From Paracoccaceae bacterium (lineage in GTDB: Bacteria > Pseudomonadota > Alphaproteobacteria > Rhodobacterales > Rhodobacteraceae), in contig JAGQRW010000001.1 of the NCBI GenBank assembly GCA_020425085.1, forward strand, positions 297,015-361,014: 64,000 nt of DNA, given 5' to 3'. Of this stretch, positions 45,656-54,104 are shown piece after piece. The notes beneath the pieces are model-generated. The model was given only the letters and a program-made list of their open reading frames with translations, did not search any database and was not told the DNA's origin. Position 1 is the stretch's first letter. Every line of letters starts with the position of its first letter. The position numbers were made by a program, and so were the translations under genes.

Positions 45656-45761
45656 GTGAAATCTCGCAACCCCTTGCGCCCCAATGCAGCCCGACCGACG
45701 ACGTGCCGGTCTTGGGGTCGCCGATATGAATGATAAGTTGCGGGGAAACGGCGGCGTTCAT
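45645..45761 (-). pseudogene. N-terminal stump of a sulfotransferase-like gene
   Basis: From ATG 45761 the frame reads MNAAVSPQLIIHIGDPKTGTSSV, matching the P-loop start of the intact paralogue at 43162, then passes into unrelated residues and stops after 38 codons inside the first codons of the next gene. Everything after the P-loop helix is missing, so it looks like the upstream breakpoint of a deletion that joined this stump to the downstream sulfotransferase. Confidence 0.65.
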
Positions 45762-46018
45762 CGGGAAAAACTTTCTACAGGCGGGGATATGATCCGGTTT
45801 CGCGGCTTTATCATTCAGGGGCCGGGCGCGCAACGCAATCGGGCATTCTTGGCGCCTTTTAAGGGCTTGATCAGGCGGGAAATCACGGGCAGATTGGGCC
45901 TGAGGGCGCCTCATTCGCCAGATGTCGCATCAAATGATCGCTGACCATAACGCGGTTTTTCGCTGCAAAGGCAGATCATTGATCAGCCAGCCAGTGAACC
46001 GGATCAAAGGAACAATAA

Positions 46019-46744
46019 ATGCATGAATACAAGATTGATCCCGGCCTGAAAGAACGCTTTATCGCCATGAAGGGCGGGCGCGAATTCGCCTTTGGCGAAA
46101 TTGACCCTAGGCGCACAGCCCATCTTGTCATCGACATGCAAAACGGCTTTGTCGAGGCTGGCGCATTGATGGAAGTGCCGATGGCGCGTCAGGTGGTTCC
46201 CAACATCAACGCCGTCAGCCGTGCATTGCGTTCGCATGGCGGGATGAACCTGTTCTTTCGATTCACCACCACGACAACCAGCGATTGGTCGGTGTATTTC
46301 GAGCAATTCCAAAGCGCCGATTTCGGCAAGCAGGAAGTGGCCATGTTCCAGAACGGCGGGCATTTGCACCAGATCTACCATGCGCTCGACGTGCAACCCG
46401 ATGATCAAGTGATGAACAAGTCACGGTTCAGCGCCTTCACGCCGGGTTCATCAGATGCGTTCAACCTGCTTAAACAACGCGGGATTGATACGGTCCTGAT
46501 CTCGGGAACGCTGACCGATTGCTGTTGTGAGGCGACGGCCCGCGACGCCCAGCAGCTTGGATTTCGGGTTATTTTCCTGGCCGATGCCTGCGCGGCACTG
46601 ACCGATGCCGAACACAATGCGGCGGTGAATTCATTGGCGGCCTGGTATGCCGATATCCGCACTGCCAAAGAGGCGATCAAACTGCTGGATCAGACGAAAT
46701 CCGCCAGGAAAAACCCGCCGGTCGCGGCAGCGGGACGGTCATAG
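46019..46744 (+). CDS. Isochorismatase-family cysteine hydrolase
   Basis: 241 aa. Catalytic triad visible: Asp39 in LVIDMQNGF, Lys134 in VMNKSRFSAF, and Cys in GTLTDCCCEATARD (168-170). Such enzymes hydrolyse amides (nicotinamide, N-carbamoylsarcosine, biuret, ureidoacrylate); the exact substrate cannot be told. It lies head-on against the transporter operon (three bases between stops), and a second hydrolase of the family stands at the other end of the cluster. Confidence 0.83.
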   Translation: MHEYKIDPGLKERFIAMKGGREFAFGEIDPRRTAHLVIDMQNGFVEAGALMEVPMARQVVPNINAVSRALRSHGGMNLFFRFTTTTTSDWSVYFEQFQSADFGKQEVAMFQNGGHLHQIYHALDVQPDDQVMNKSRFSAFTPGSSDAFNLLKQRGIDTVLISGTLTDCCCEATARDAQQLGFRVIFLADACAALTDAEHNAAVNSLAAWYADIRTAKEAIKLLDQTKSARKNPPVAAAGRS

Positions 46745-46746
46745 GT

Positions 46747-47778
46747 TTACGGGGCGTTCTGCCCCTGCCTGCCCTCTGGAGTCGGGTGTTTCGTTGCCTG
46801 TTCAGGCCGACGCAGCGCGCGTGGCAGCGTCAGCCGCAGGAACGGCGCCAGCAAACCGCGCGGCAGCAGTACCACGGCAGTGATGAACAGCAACCCAAGT
46901 ACCAGCAGCCAGTATTGGCCCAGGGAATCCGATAGAACCTTTTCCACGGATTTTACCGCCAGCGCACCGATGAAGGCGGCAAGCAGAACCTCCTTGCCGC
47001 CGATGGCAACCCAGATCAGAACCTCGGTCGCCAGTGCGAAACCCAAAAGGGCAGGCGAAACAAATGCAAACTGCGCCGCAAAAAGTGCGCCAGCCAACCC
47101 GGCCACGCCACCTGAAACGGCAAAGGCCGCGGCCTTGTATTCGGCGGTTTCAAAACCGAGAAATGCCGCGCGTGTTTCGTTGTCGCGGGTGCCGCGCAAC
47201 ACCGTGCCAAAGGCCGAACGCTCCAGCTTCAGCAACAATAGATAGGCCGCAATGGCTGCCACCAGCACCACCAGAAAGAACGGCAATGGATCGTAAAGCT
47301 CGATCTGCCAACTGCCCCATCCCAAGCGCATCGGCGGAATATCCAACAACCCGTTGAAACCACCGATATAGGACCAGTTGGTCGCCAACCTCTCGGCAAT
47401 CACCGCGGCGGACAGGGTGACGATACCAAAATAGGCGCCGACCAGACCACGCCCCTTGAACAGCGCCAGACCCAGCAACCCGGCGGCCAAGGCGGGCAAG
47501 ATCATCGCCAGCAGCAGGCCAGTCAGCGTCATCGCAGGCACACCGGGGATCATGCCTTTGGTGGTCAGGGCCATGGCATAGGCGCCGATCCCGAAGAACA
47601 GCGATTGCCCAAAGCACAACAGCCCGCCCTGCCCCCAGATGAACGCAAGGCTCATGGCGAAAATGCCGTAGATCATCAACTGCGCCAGCAGTCCCAGATT
47701 CCAGCCATCCAGAACCAGCGGAGCAGCGGCCAGTGCCACCCAGAACAGGATGGTAAGCGGAAATGAGAACCGTGACAT
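46747..47778 (-). CDS. Branched-chain/urea-type ABC transporter permease (LivM/UrtC-like)
   Basis: 343-aa inner-membrane permease with about ten hydrophobic segments. WGQGGLLCFGQSLFFGIGAYAMAL and GAYFGIVTLSAAVIAE are the LivM/UrtC landmarks, and GGFNGLLDIPP follows. The ATG at 47778 overlaps the LivH-like stop by one base (TGATG). The C-terminal tail is polar. Last gene of the operon 51301 to 46747. Confidence 0.87.
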   Translation of the reverse strand: MSRFSFPLTILFWVALAAAPLVLDGWNLGLLAQLMIYGIFAMSLAFIWGQGGLLCFGQSLFFGIGAYAMALTTKGMIPGVPAMTLTGLLLAMILPALAAGLLGLALFKGRGLVGAYFGIVTLSAAVIAERLATNWSYIGGFNGLLDIPPMRLGWGSWQIELYDPLPFFLVVLVAAIAAYLLLLKLERSAFGTVLRGTRDNETRAAFLGFETAEYKAAAFAVSGGVAGLAGALFAAQFAFVSPALLGFALATEVLIWVAIGGKEVLLAAFIGALAVKSVEKVLSDSLGQYWLLVLGLLFITAVVLLPRGLLAPFLRLTLPRALRRPEQATKHPTPEGRQGQNAP

Positions 47779-48635
47779 CAGCGTCTCCTGCGACCGGTAA
47801 GCCCGTTGGGCATCAGCCGGATGATGAGAATGGCAAGGCTGAACACCACGATCTGGGCGATCACCGGTGTCCATACTGCCGCCACCACGCTGTTAGAGCC
47901 GCCAATGATACCTGCCCCCCAAAGCGCGCCGAGCGGACTGGCGGTGCCGCCGACCAGCACCGACAGGAAGGCGGGCACGAGGAATCCGACCCCCATCTGT
48001 GGATCGACGCTCATCAAGGGTGCCATGATCGCGCCGGCAAGCCCCGCCAGCCCCGAGCCGAAGGCGAAGGTCACGCGATCCACGCGCCGTGTATTCACCC
48101 CAAGGCACGAGGCCATCTGCCGGTTGGCAATAACCCCCCGCGCCGTCAGCCCCAGCCGGGTACGGAACAGGATGAAGAACGTCGCGGCGGTAATCGCAAT
48201 CGCCATCGCCATCACGAACAGGCGATAGGACGAATAGGTGATGCCGAACATCGCCACCGGCTCGACGAAAGGTGCAACCGCCTGTTGCGAGCCGGGGCCG
48301 AAAAGAATGATGACCAGTTGTTTCAGCGCCAGCGAAATGCCCCAGGTTGCCAGGATCGTGTCCAGAAACCGATGATAAATCCGCCGGATAACCACCTCTT
48401 CAATCAACAGCCCTACAAGTGCCACAAAGACAAAGGCAACAACCAGAATTACCGCGAATGGCAGGGCGTATTGTTGCAAGAGAACGACCGTGTAAGCCCC
48501 GAGCAGAAAAAACTCGCCATGCGCGAGGTTGATCACATTCATCATCCCAAAGATGATGACCAGCCCGATACAGACCAACAACAATGTCAAAATGTAGCTG
48601 GCCGCGTCAAGGCCGATAAGCAGGGTCATTTCCAT
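47778..48635 (-). CDS. Branched-chain/urea-type ABC transporter permease (LivH/UrtB-like)
   Basis: 285-aa permease. IFGMMNVINLAHGEFFLLGAY is the LivH-family signature, and RVDRVTFAFGSGLAGLAGA is shared with UrtB. The ATG at 48635 is chosen over upstream frame starts inside the LivF stop region. It is separated by only four bases from the livF-like stop, so cotranslated. Forms the membrane channel with the LivM-like protein. Confidence 0.88.
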   Translation of the reverse strand: MEMTLLIGLDAASYILTLLLVCIGLVIIFGMMNVINLAHGEFFLLGAYTVVLLQQYALPFAVILVVAFVFVALVGLLIEEVVIRRIYHRFLDTILATWGISLALKQLVIILFGPGSQQAVAPFVEPVAMFGITYSSYRLFVMAMAIAITAATFFILFRTRLGLTARGVIANRQMASCLGVNTRRVDRVTFAFGSGLAGLAGAIMAPLMSVDPQMGVGFLVPAFLSVLVGGTASPLGALWGAGIIGGSNSVVAAVWTPVIAQIVVFSLAILIIRLMPNGLTGRRRR

Positions 48636-48639
48636 GTTG

Positions 48640-49344
48640 TCATACCGAAAGATAGCGACCAATCAGGGTCGGGTCCTTGTTGATTTCATCCACCGCGACA
48701 CCGGATTTGATGACGCCATTCTCGATAAAGCGGACATGATGGGCCAGCCGTCGTACCAGATCGAGGTTCTGTTCCACCACGATCACGGTCAGTTGTTCCT
48801 GCTCGACGATACGGCGCAGAATGGCTGCGATTTCCTGCACGATCGAGGGCTGAATGCCCTCGGACGGCTCATCCAGCAGCAACAGATCAGGCCGGCCGAC
48901 CAATGCGCGCGCGATGGCCAGTTGCTGTTGCTGTCCGCCCGACATGGTGCCGCCCAACTGCTTGCGGCGTTCCGCCAGTATGGGAAAATATTCATAGACG
49001 AAATCAACCGGATCGTTGCGCCATTTGGGCTTGCCGATCTGGCCCATCGCCAAATTCTGTTCAACGGTGAAATCGGGAAAGATCTCGCGCCCCTGCGGGA
49101 CATAGGCGATACCAGCATTGCTGATCTGATAAGACGGCAAGCCTACAATTTCCTGATCCAGAAATTTGATCGAGCCGGAAATCTGCGGCAATACCCCCAT
49201 CAAGGCCTTGACGAAAGTGGTCTTGCCCATGCCATTGCGCCCCATCAGCGCGATGCAATCGCCCCGCGCCACATCAAGATCCAACCCCTTCAGGACGGGG
49301 GCGCCACGAATGTATCCGGCCTTGAGGTTGCGCACGTTCAGCAT
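48640..49344 (-). CDS. ABC transporter ATP-binding protein (LivF/UrtE-like)
   Basis: 234 aa. Walker A GRNGMGKTT, signature MSGGQQQQLAIARAL, Walker B LLLLDEPSEG followed by IQPSIV, which is characteristic of LivF and UrtE. The IAYVPQGREIFPDFTVEQNL segment is typical too. The start overlaps the LivG-like gene's end by seven bases. It drives uptake together with the LivG-like subunit. Confidence 0.9.
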   Translation of the reverse strand: MLNVRNLKAGYIRGAPVLKGLDLDVARGDCIALMGRNGMGKTTFVKALMGVLPQISGSIKFLDQEIVGLPSYQISNAGIAYVPQGREIFPDFTVEQNLAMGQIGKPKWRNDPVDFVYEYFPILAERRKQLGGTMSGGQQQQLAIARALVGRPDLLLLDEPSEGIQPSIVQEIAAILRRIVEQEQLTVIVVEQNLDLVRRLAHHVRFIENGVIKSGVAVDEINKDPTLIGRYLSV

Positions 49345-50102
49345 GGTTCCACATCCCCCAGATAGGCCCGGCGGATTTCGGCATCTTCGCTGATGGCAGC
49401 ATAATCGCCTTCGCGCAGCACCGCACCTTTCATCATGACGACGACCTTGCTGCCGAGTTTGCGAACGAAGCTCATGTCGTGTTCGATCACCAGAACTGCC
49501 ACGCCCAAACGGTCGCGCACGCCCTTGATCAGATTGACGATGGCGTCGGTTTCTTCCTCGGTCATGCCTGCGGTTGGCTCGTCAAGCAGCAAAAGCTGGG
49601 CATCGGTCACCACCAGCAAGGCAATTTCCAGTTGCTGGCGGATGCCATGTGGCAACTCCGATGCCAGTTTATCCCCAAATTCGGACAACCTGGATTCGGC
49701 CAGAACCGCACCATAGCCTGACCGGTCGGGGCCACCGCGCAGCAGGCCGAACGGCGTATAGTGTTTCGAGGCCGCAGTCATCGCGATTTCGATATTCTCG
49801 GTCACGGTCAGATCATCGAAAACCGACGGAACCTGAAACTTGCGCGCGATGCCGCGATGGCAGATTTTCTGGGGCGAAAGACCGGTTATGGTTTCGCCGG
49901 CAAAGCTGACCTGCCCCGATGTCGGGTTCAGATCGCCGGAAATCACCTTGAACAGCGTGCTTTTTCCACAGCCATTCGGGCCGATGATACACTTCACCTC
50001 GCTGCGGGAAATCTCAAGGCTTATCCCGTCAAGCGCGCGGATACCGCCAAAATCCATTACGACGTCACGCACGTTCAGGAAAGGGGCGGTATCCATGGTC
50101 AT
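49338..50102 (-). CDS. ABC transporter ATP-binding protein (LivG/UrtD-like)
   Basis: 254 aa. Walker A GPNGCGKST, RGIARKFQVPSVFDDLTV (the RKFQ-x-P-x-VF form seen in UrtD), signature in LPHGIRQQLEIAL (degenerate LSGGQ, as in UrtD-like proteins), Walker B LLLLDEPTAG. These features favour urea or short-amide transport over branched-chain amino acids, but specificity is an inference. It lies 14 bases after the binding-protein gene. Confidence 0.88.
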   Translation of the reverse strand: MTMDTAPFLNVRDVVMDFGGIRALDGISLEISRSEVKCIIGPNGCGKSTLFKVISGDLNPTSGQVSFAGETITGLSPQKICHRGIARKFQVPSVFDDLTVTENIEIAMTAASKHYTPFGLLRGGPDRSGYGAVLAESRLSEFGDKLASELPHGIRQQLEIALLVVTDAQLLLLDEPTAGMTEEETDAIVNLIKGVRDRLGVAVLVIEHDMSFVRKLGSKVVVMMKGAVLREGDYAAISEDAEIRRAYLGDVEPC

Positions 50103-50116
50103 TCAGCTACCGTTCT

Positions 50117-51301
50117 TCAGGCGCACTGGTTGGGGGCGATGATCTTGCCAACGTATTTTTGCATCTGAAGTTTCTGATCGCGGGCCTCGAATATCAACAT
50201 GTTAAGGTCCACATGCTTGTCGTCGGCGCGCATCGTCACCTCGCCATTGGCAATGGTCAGGTTTCCGGGCAAGGCCTGCATGATCTTGTCGGTCTCGTCC
50301 GTATCTGCGCGTTTCATGGCCTCTAGGAAGAATTTGGTGATGCCGTAATGTGAATCCACATAGTTGCTGACCACCACATCATCGCCATATCGCGCCTTTT
50401 GCCGGGCGACAAAATCCTTTGATTCAGGCCTGTCCAGGGTCTGGATAAAGGCGGAACAGCCGATGATACCTTCGGATTCGGGCGCGCTCAGGCCGGGCAG
50501 GTAGTTTTCGTTGAAGCCCAGAAACGCCAGGCGCGTCTTGTTCTTCATGCCCGCTGCGGTGAACTGTTTGATGAAAGTCACGCCATCGGCACCGGGAAGC
50601 GAAAGGACAACGGCTTCAGCGCCGGATTCCTCGATCTTGCGGATCGTGGTTGAAAAATCCTTGACGCCGAAGGGGGTGTATTCTTCGCCTACCACGGTAC
50701 CGCCTGTGGCAGCCACGGATTTGCTGATCGCTTCGTTCATCTTTTGCGGCCAGACGTAATCGGCACCAAAAAGGTAAACTTTCTTGCCGACAGTCTCCAT
50801 CAGGTAGGGGATCAGAGGATCGACATAATGTGCCGGCAGCGGGCTGTAGCAAGCGATGTAATCACTGCAAACGCCACCCTCATAGTCGATCGCATATAGC
50901 AGCGGTTTACGGCCACGTTCGATGGACGACTTCATCGCGTCGCGGGCGGAACTGGTAACCGGCCCGATCACCGCATCGACCTGATCGCGGCGAATCAATT
51001 CCTGGACCCGTTCCACCGAAGTTTTGGGGTCAGTGCGATTGTCGGCCTTGATAATTTCGATCTGGCGACCCAGCACGCCACCGGAACTGTTGGTCTCGTC
51101 TACCAGCATCTCGATGCCTTGCATGGCCTGCTCGCCGAACAGTTCCAGGCCGCCTGAAAAGGGCATCAACACACCCAGTTTCACCGGCTTGGTATTTGCA
51201 AGCGCCGGAGCGCCCAGCATCATCGAGCCGGCAATCGCTGCACCACCACGCAGTACACTTCTGCGGGTCATTGTTCCTGTCGTAATTCGGGTCGTTTTCA
51301 T
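50117..51301 (-). CDS. ABC transporter substrate-binding protein (UrtA/AmiC-like)
   Basis: 394 aa. Tat-type signal MTRRSVLRGGAAIAGSMML with cleavage after GAPALA. The mature protein is a Peripla_BP_5-type binding protein (AmiC, UrtA, FmdD): KLGVLMPFSGGLELFGEQAM, AVIGPVTSSARDAM, VYLFGADYVWPQKMNEAI. It binds urea, short amides or a related small nitrogen compound; neighbours with amidohydrolase activity agree. The ATG at 51301 is preceded by GGGAGAGAGAT. Its leader region is duplicated upstream at 51.6-51.7 kb. Confidence 0.85.
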   Translation of the reverse strand: MKTTRITTGTMTRRSVLRGGAAIAGSMMLGAPALANTKPVKLGVLMPFSGGLELFGEQAMQGIEMLVDETNSSGGVLGRQIEIIKADNRTDPKTSVERVQELIRRDQVDAVIGPVTSSARDAMKSSIERGRKPLLYAIDYEGGVCSDYIACYSPLPAHYVDPLIPYLMETVGKKVYLFGADYVWPQKMNEAISKSVAATGGTVVGEEYTPFGVKDFSTTIRKIEESGAEAVVLSLPGADGVTFIKQFTAAGMKNKTRLAFLGFNENYLPGLSAPESEGIIGCSAFIQTLDRPESKDFVARQKARYGDDVVVSNYVDSHYGITKFFLEAMKRADTDETDKIMQALPGNLTIANGEVTMRADDKHVDLNMLIFEARDQKLQMQKYVGKIIAPNQCA

Positions 51302-51319
51302 ATCTCTCTCCCTGATATT

Positions 51320-51485
51320 CGAGCGGTTCGAATCGCTCATCCAACTACACAATCGTGTAACTTTTGTCCGCGACCGGGCTTAACTTGATCGCAAACTCAC
51401 TTCTTTTCTGACCAGAAGCCGCTGCAATCAGCTTTCCCTGATCAATATGCCTTTGGGTAGGAATCGGTGCGATTGCCACGTAATC
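51320..51485 (-). pseudogene. Decayed C-terminal copy of the neighbouring SDR gene
   Basis: Aligning 51301-51381 with 51675-51755 (the end of the intact SDR gene plus its 3' flank) gives about 62 of 81 identical bases without gaps. The last codons read SPVADKSYTIV-stop against NLVADGGYTIV-stop of the intact gene; a single-base deletion and a stop disrupt the frame just upstream. Similarity continues more weakly to about 51485. It is therefore a dead partial copy, sitting directly in front of the binding-protein gene. Confidence 0.7.
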
Positions 51486-51600
51486 AACCCTTCGTTGCGG
51501 CAATTCTAGGGCCGGATTTCAGAATGGCAACAAAAAAGTGACGTTAGCCTCACTAAAAAACGAGATCAATCATTTTAATAAGTGACGTAGGTAATGTTTT

Positions 51601-51676
51601 TAATGGTAACAACGGTACCGCTGCGCAGGGCGCGCTTGCGGGTTCTCTTACCTGACTTCACCTGAATGGTTTTATG
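51601..51676 (-). pseudogene. Decayed signal-peptide copy of the binding-protein gene
   Basis: Immediately downstream of the intact SDR stop, the minus strand reads ATAAAACC in place of ATGAAAACG, then, 32 bases on, codons for RTRKRALRSGTVVT, matching MTRRSVLRGGAAIA of the intact Tat signal. The start codon is lost by a one-base deletion. The remainder of this copy is gone. Together with the SDR stump it reveals an ancient tandem duplication. Confidence 0.6.
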
Positions 51677-51718
51677 TCTATCGCCCTGATATTCACGCAG
51701 TTTGAAACACTTACCCAA

Positions 51719-52486
51719 CTACACTATCGTGTAACCCCCATCCGCGACCAGGTTTTCCCCGGTTACGAAACTTGCCTCGTCGCTGGCCAGAAACAGAACT
51801 GCATTGGCGATTTCTTCGGGTGTGCCAAACCGTTTCAACGGCTGCAATGCCAGATAACTGCGCATTGCTGCCTCGGGATCAGCCGCTGTCTTGGCGGCAC
51901 CTCGCCGCAGGCCGGGTGTGTCAACGGTTCCGGGACAGATTGCATTTACCCGGATACCATGTTCCATCAAACCGATGGCCGCCGCGCGCGTCAGCGACGA
52001 AATGCCCCCCTTGGTCGCGTGATAAGCCGCATAACCCGGTGAGCCGACGATGGCGAAAGTTGAAGACGTATTGACGATCGAGCCGCCATTGCCGCAGTCG
52101 ATCATCCGGCGCGCCGCCTCGCGCATGCCGATGAAAACCGGGCGCAGATTGATGCGGACGGCGGCATCGAAATCTTCATCCGTGGCGTCGAGTATGCCGC
52201 GGGTATCCTGCACCGCAGCGTTGTTGAACAGTATATCGAACCGTCCGAAACGGCTGATGCATAAATCAAATGCGGCTTCAAGGTCGGCGCGTTCGGACAC
52301 GTCGCAGCAGGCAAATTCAACCTTGCCGCCCGCAGCGGCGATTTCGGATGCCAGTGCATTTCCCGCCGCCTCATCCAGATCCGCGATGACGACGCTGGCG
52401 CCTTCCGCAGCAAACCGGCGGGCGGTGGCGGCGCCGATGCCGTTCGACGCCCCGGTCAGCACGGCCGCACGGCCCGCCAGCCTCAT
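51719..52486 (-). CDS. Short-chain dehydrogenase/reductase
   Basis: 255 aa, classical SDR. Cofactor motif TGASNGIGAATARRF; Asp in VVIADLDEAAG suggests NAD over NADP; NNAAVQD; catalytic Ser in NTSSTFA and YAAYHATKGG with Tyr and Lys; C-terminal EEIANAVLFLASDEASFVTG and DGGYTIV. It oxidises an alcohol group of an unknown substrate. The start overlaps the isochorismatase-family gene's stop by ATGA. A dead copy of its 3' end lies downstream. Confidence 0.9.
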   Translation of the reverse strand: MRLAGRAAVLTGASNGIGAATARRFAAEGASVVIADLDEAAGNALASEIAAAGGKVEFACCDVSERADLEAAFDLCISRFGRFDILFNNAAVQDTRGILDATDEDFDAAVRINLRPVFIGMREAARRMIDCGNGGSIVNTSSTFAIVGSPGYAAYHATKGGISSLTRAAAIGLMEHGIRVNAICPGTVDTPGLRRGAAKTAADPEAAMRSYLALQPLKRFGTPEEIANAVLFLASDEASFVTGENLVADGGYTIV

Positions 52487-53124
52487 GCGTCGGGATCCCA
52501 GATTTTCAGCGGCGCCTTGCCCGCCAGATGGTCGGCAATGTCATGTGATTGCGCGACAACGCCGAAATGGGTGGCGATGTCATATAGCGAAGATTCCTGT
52601 TCGCGCGGACCGGTCGCGGCCGAACCATCCTCGACCACCACAACGTTATAGCCCAGAAAAAAGGCATCATGCACCGTCGAGCGGACGCAGATATTGGTCA
52701 CCACCCCCATCACGACAATCGAGGATATTCCGAAATCCTTGAGCGTGACATCCAGATCAGTATTGAAGAACGCCGAATAGCGGCGCTTGATGACCGTCAG
52801 GTCATGCGGCCGTGGGGCAAGTTCGTCGATCACTCTGGCGCCCCATTCGCCTTCGATACAGTGGCGCGTGCGTTTCTTGAATTCGCGCTCATTGGGTGCG
52901 CCGCCCCGATGTGCGTCGACAACAAAAACGATTGGACTGCCAACCGCGCGTCCGGCAGCGATCACACGCTTTTGGGCGGGCAGGATGGATTCGTAGCCCG
53001 GCAACACCATCGCGCCGCCCGGAACGCAGAAATCGTTGACCATATCGACCACCACAATGGCGGTCGAAGCCGGATCAAGGGCGATCCGCTGCTCCATGTT
53101 CTTCGAAGAAAATACGTCAGACAT
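52483..53124 (-). CDS. Isochorismatase-family cysteine hydrolase
   Basis: 213 aa. Triad Asp27 (VVVDMVNDF), Lys113 (TVIKRRYSAFF) and Cys146 (GVVTNICVRSTVHDAF); the VTNICVR form is that of amidases such as ureidoacrylate amidohydrolase, nicotinamidase and biuret hydrolase. First gene of a probable operon with SDR, binding protein and transporter; coupled to SDR by ATGA. Inverted repeats upstream (53165-53194) may be operator sites. The true substrate is unknown; amide nitrogen release is the likely theme. Confidence 0.85.
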   Translation of the reverse strand: MSDVFSSKNMEQRIALDPASTAIVVVDMVNDFCVPGGAMVLPGYESILPAQKRVIAAGRAVGSPIVFVVDAHRGGAPNEREFKKRTRHCIEGEWGARVIDELAPRPHDLTVIKRRYSAFFNTDLDVTLKDFGISSIVVMGVVTNICVRSTVHDAFFLGYNVVVVEDGSAATGPREQESSLYDIATHFGVVAQSHDIADHLAGKAPLKIWDPDA

Positions 53125-53164
53125 GGACCAGCCCCGAAGTTATTGAATCGTTAGCATGATAATT

Positions 53165-53194
53165 AAACGCGTTTGAAATGAATGCAAGCGCATT
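53165..53194. promoter_or_regulatory. Two adjacent palindromes upstream of the hydrolase operon
   Basis: AAACGCGTTT (53165-53174, perfect) and AATGC-AAGC-GCATT (53181-53194), 41-70 bases before the start at 53124. The position and symmetry suit repressor or activator binding; no regulator gene is adjacent. Confidence 0.4.
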
Positions 53195-53336
53195 AGCAAA
53201 GGGATCTCTGCACAACCGATCTGGAAATCCGCCATAGGGCTTGAACATTTTTGCGTTGCTGGACCATTCGCCCGAAAGAACCGGAACCGGCGGCAGGACA
53301 AGTGCCAAGCTTCAGGCAACTTGGTTCAGGATTAAC

Positions 53337-54104
53337 TCAGTTCAGGCGCAGCACGCGAAATGCTGCCGATGCAAGCCAACCCGCGGCGATGGCGATGGCC
53401 AGCGACAACAGGCCATAGATCAGCGGTCTTTGATGGGCAAGATTGAAGATCCATCGCTCGAGTCCTACCTTGCGCACGGCGATTGTGGTCTTGTTGATGT
53501 CGAGAACCTTCTGATCGCGGATCAGGAAAATCCGCGCGGTATAGTCACCTTCAACCAGATTTGACGGCAGGACGATCTGAGTGCGAAACAGCGTATCATC
53601 GGCCAGATCCACCTTGCCGTCACTTGAATAAAGGCCGTTTTTCCGGCGGATACGGATCAGCGCCTCCGAAAAGGTCTCGGGATTGGCGATATTGGCGGGC
53701 GCACCGACCGAGCGGATCAGATGCTGGACACTGATCCGGTGGCGAAGATCCTCGGTGTTGGAAAGTATCTCGGCAAGGGGAGCGGTCGAAGCAACGGCGT
53801 AAAAGCTGGGTGCACTGTCAATTTCGATTGAATCGGTATTGACCCAGATTCCGAAAACGCGCTGTTTTCGCCTGACGGTAAGCGGGCCGCTTGGGCCGGA
53901 TACCTCGATCACCACTTGCAGGGTGGCGTTTTTCGGTGGCGGTGACTCGCGTTTCACCGCACCGAAGATCAGAATCCCGGTGCCATCGAAATTGGCGGTG
54001 ATCGAAACGCGGTTCTGACTTAGTCCAGCAACGACGGTTTCCTGCGCCATGACCGGGACAGAGAAAAGGAACATAACCACAAAAAGGAGGGCCGCACGCA
54101 ACAT
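53337..54104 (-). CDS. TIGR02186-like membrane-anchored periplasmic protein
   Basis: 255 aa with a signal peptide (LLFVVMFLFSVPVMAQ) and one C-terminal membrane helix (LIYGLLSLAIAIAAGWLASAAF). The middle part carries VVAGLSQNRVSITANFDGT and GEYTAR-type strands that characterise the TIGR02186 family, which accompanies TauE/SafE exporters in alphaproteobacteria. The function is unknown; probably an accessory of the exporter whose gene precedes it (overlap of one base). It holds the only RACTWAGTY copy outside the first 21 kb (54017-54025). Confidence 0.78.
   Translation of the reverse strand: MLRAALLFVVMFLFSVPVMAQETVVAGLSQNRVSITANFDGTGILIFGAVKRESPPPKNATLQVVIEVSGPSGPLTVRRKQRVFGIWVNTDSIEIDSAPSFYAVASTAPLAEILSNTEDLRHRISVQHLIRSVGAPANIANPETFSEALIRIRRKNGLYSSDGKVDLADDTLFRTQIVLPSNLVEGDYTARIFLIRDQKVLDINKTTIAVRKVGLERWIFNLAHQRPLIYGLLSLAIAIAAGWLASAAFRVLRLN

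Noticed and set aside
34792..46018. Integrated mobile element with integrase at tRNA-Leu
   Set aside because: No integrase, transposase or duplicated tRNA end was seen, so only the weaker statement of a glycan island beside a tRNA is made.
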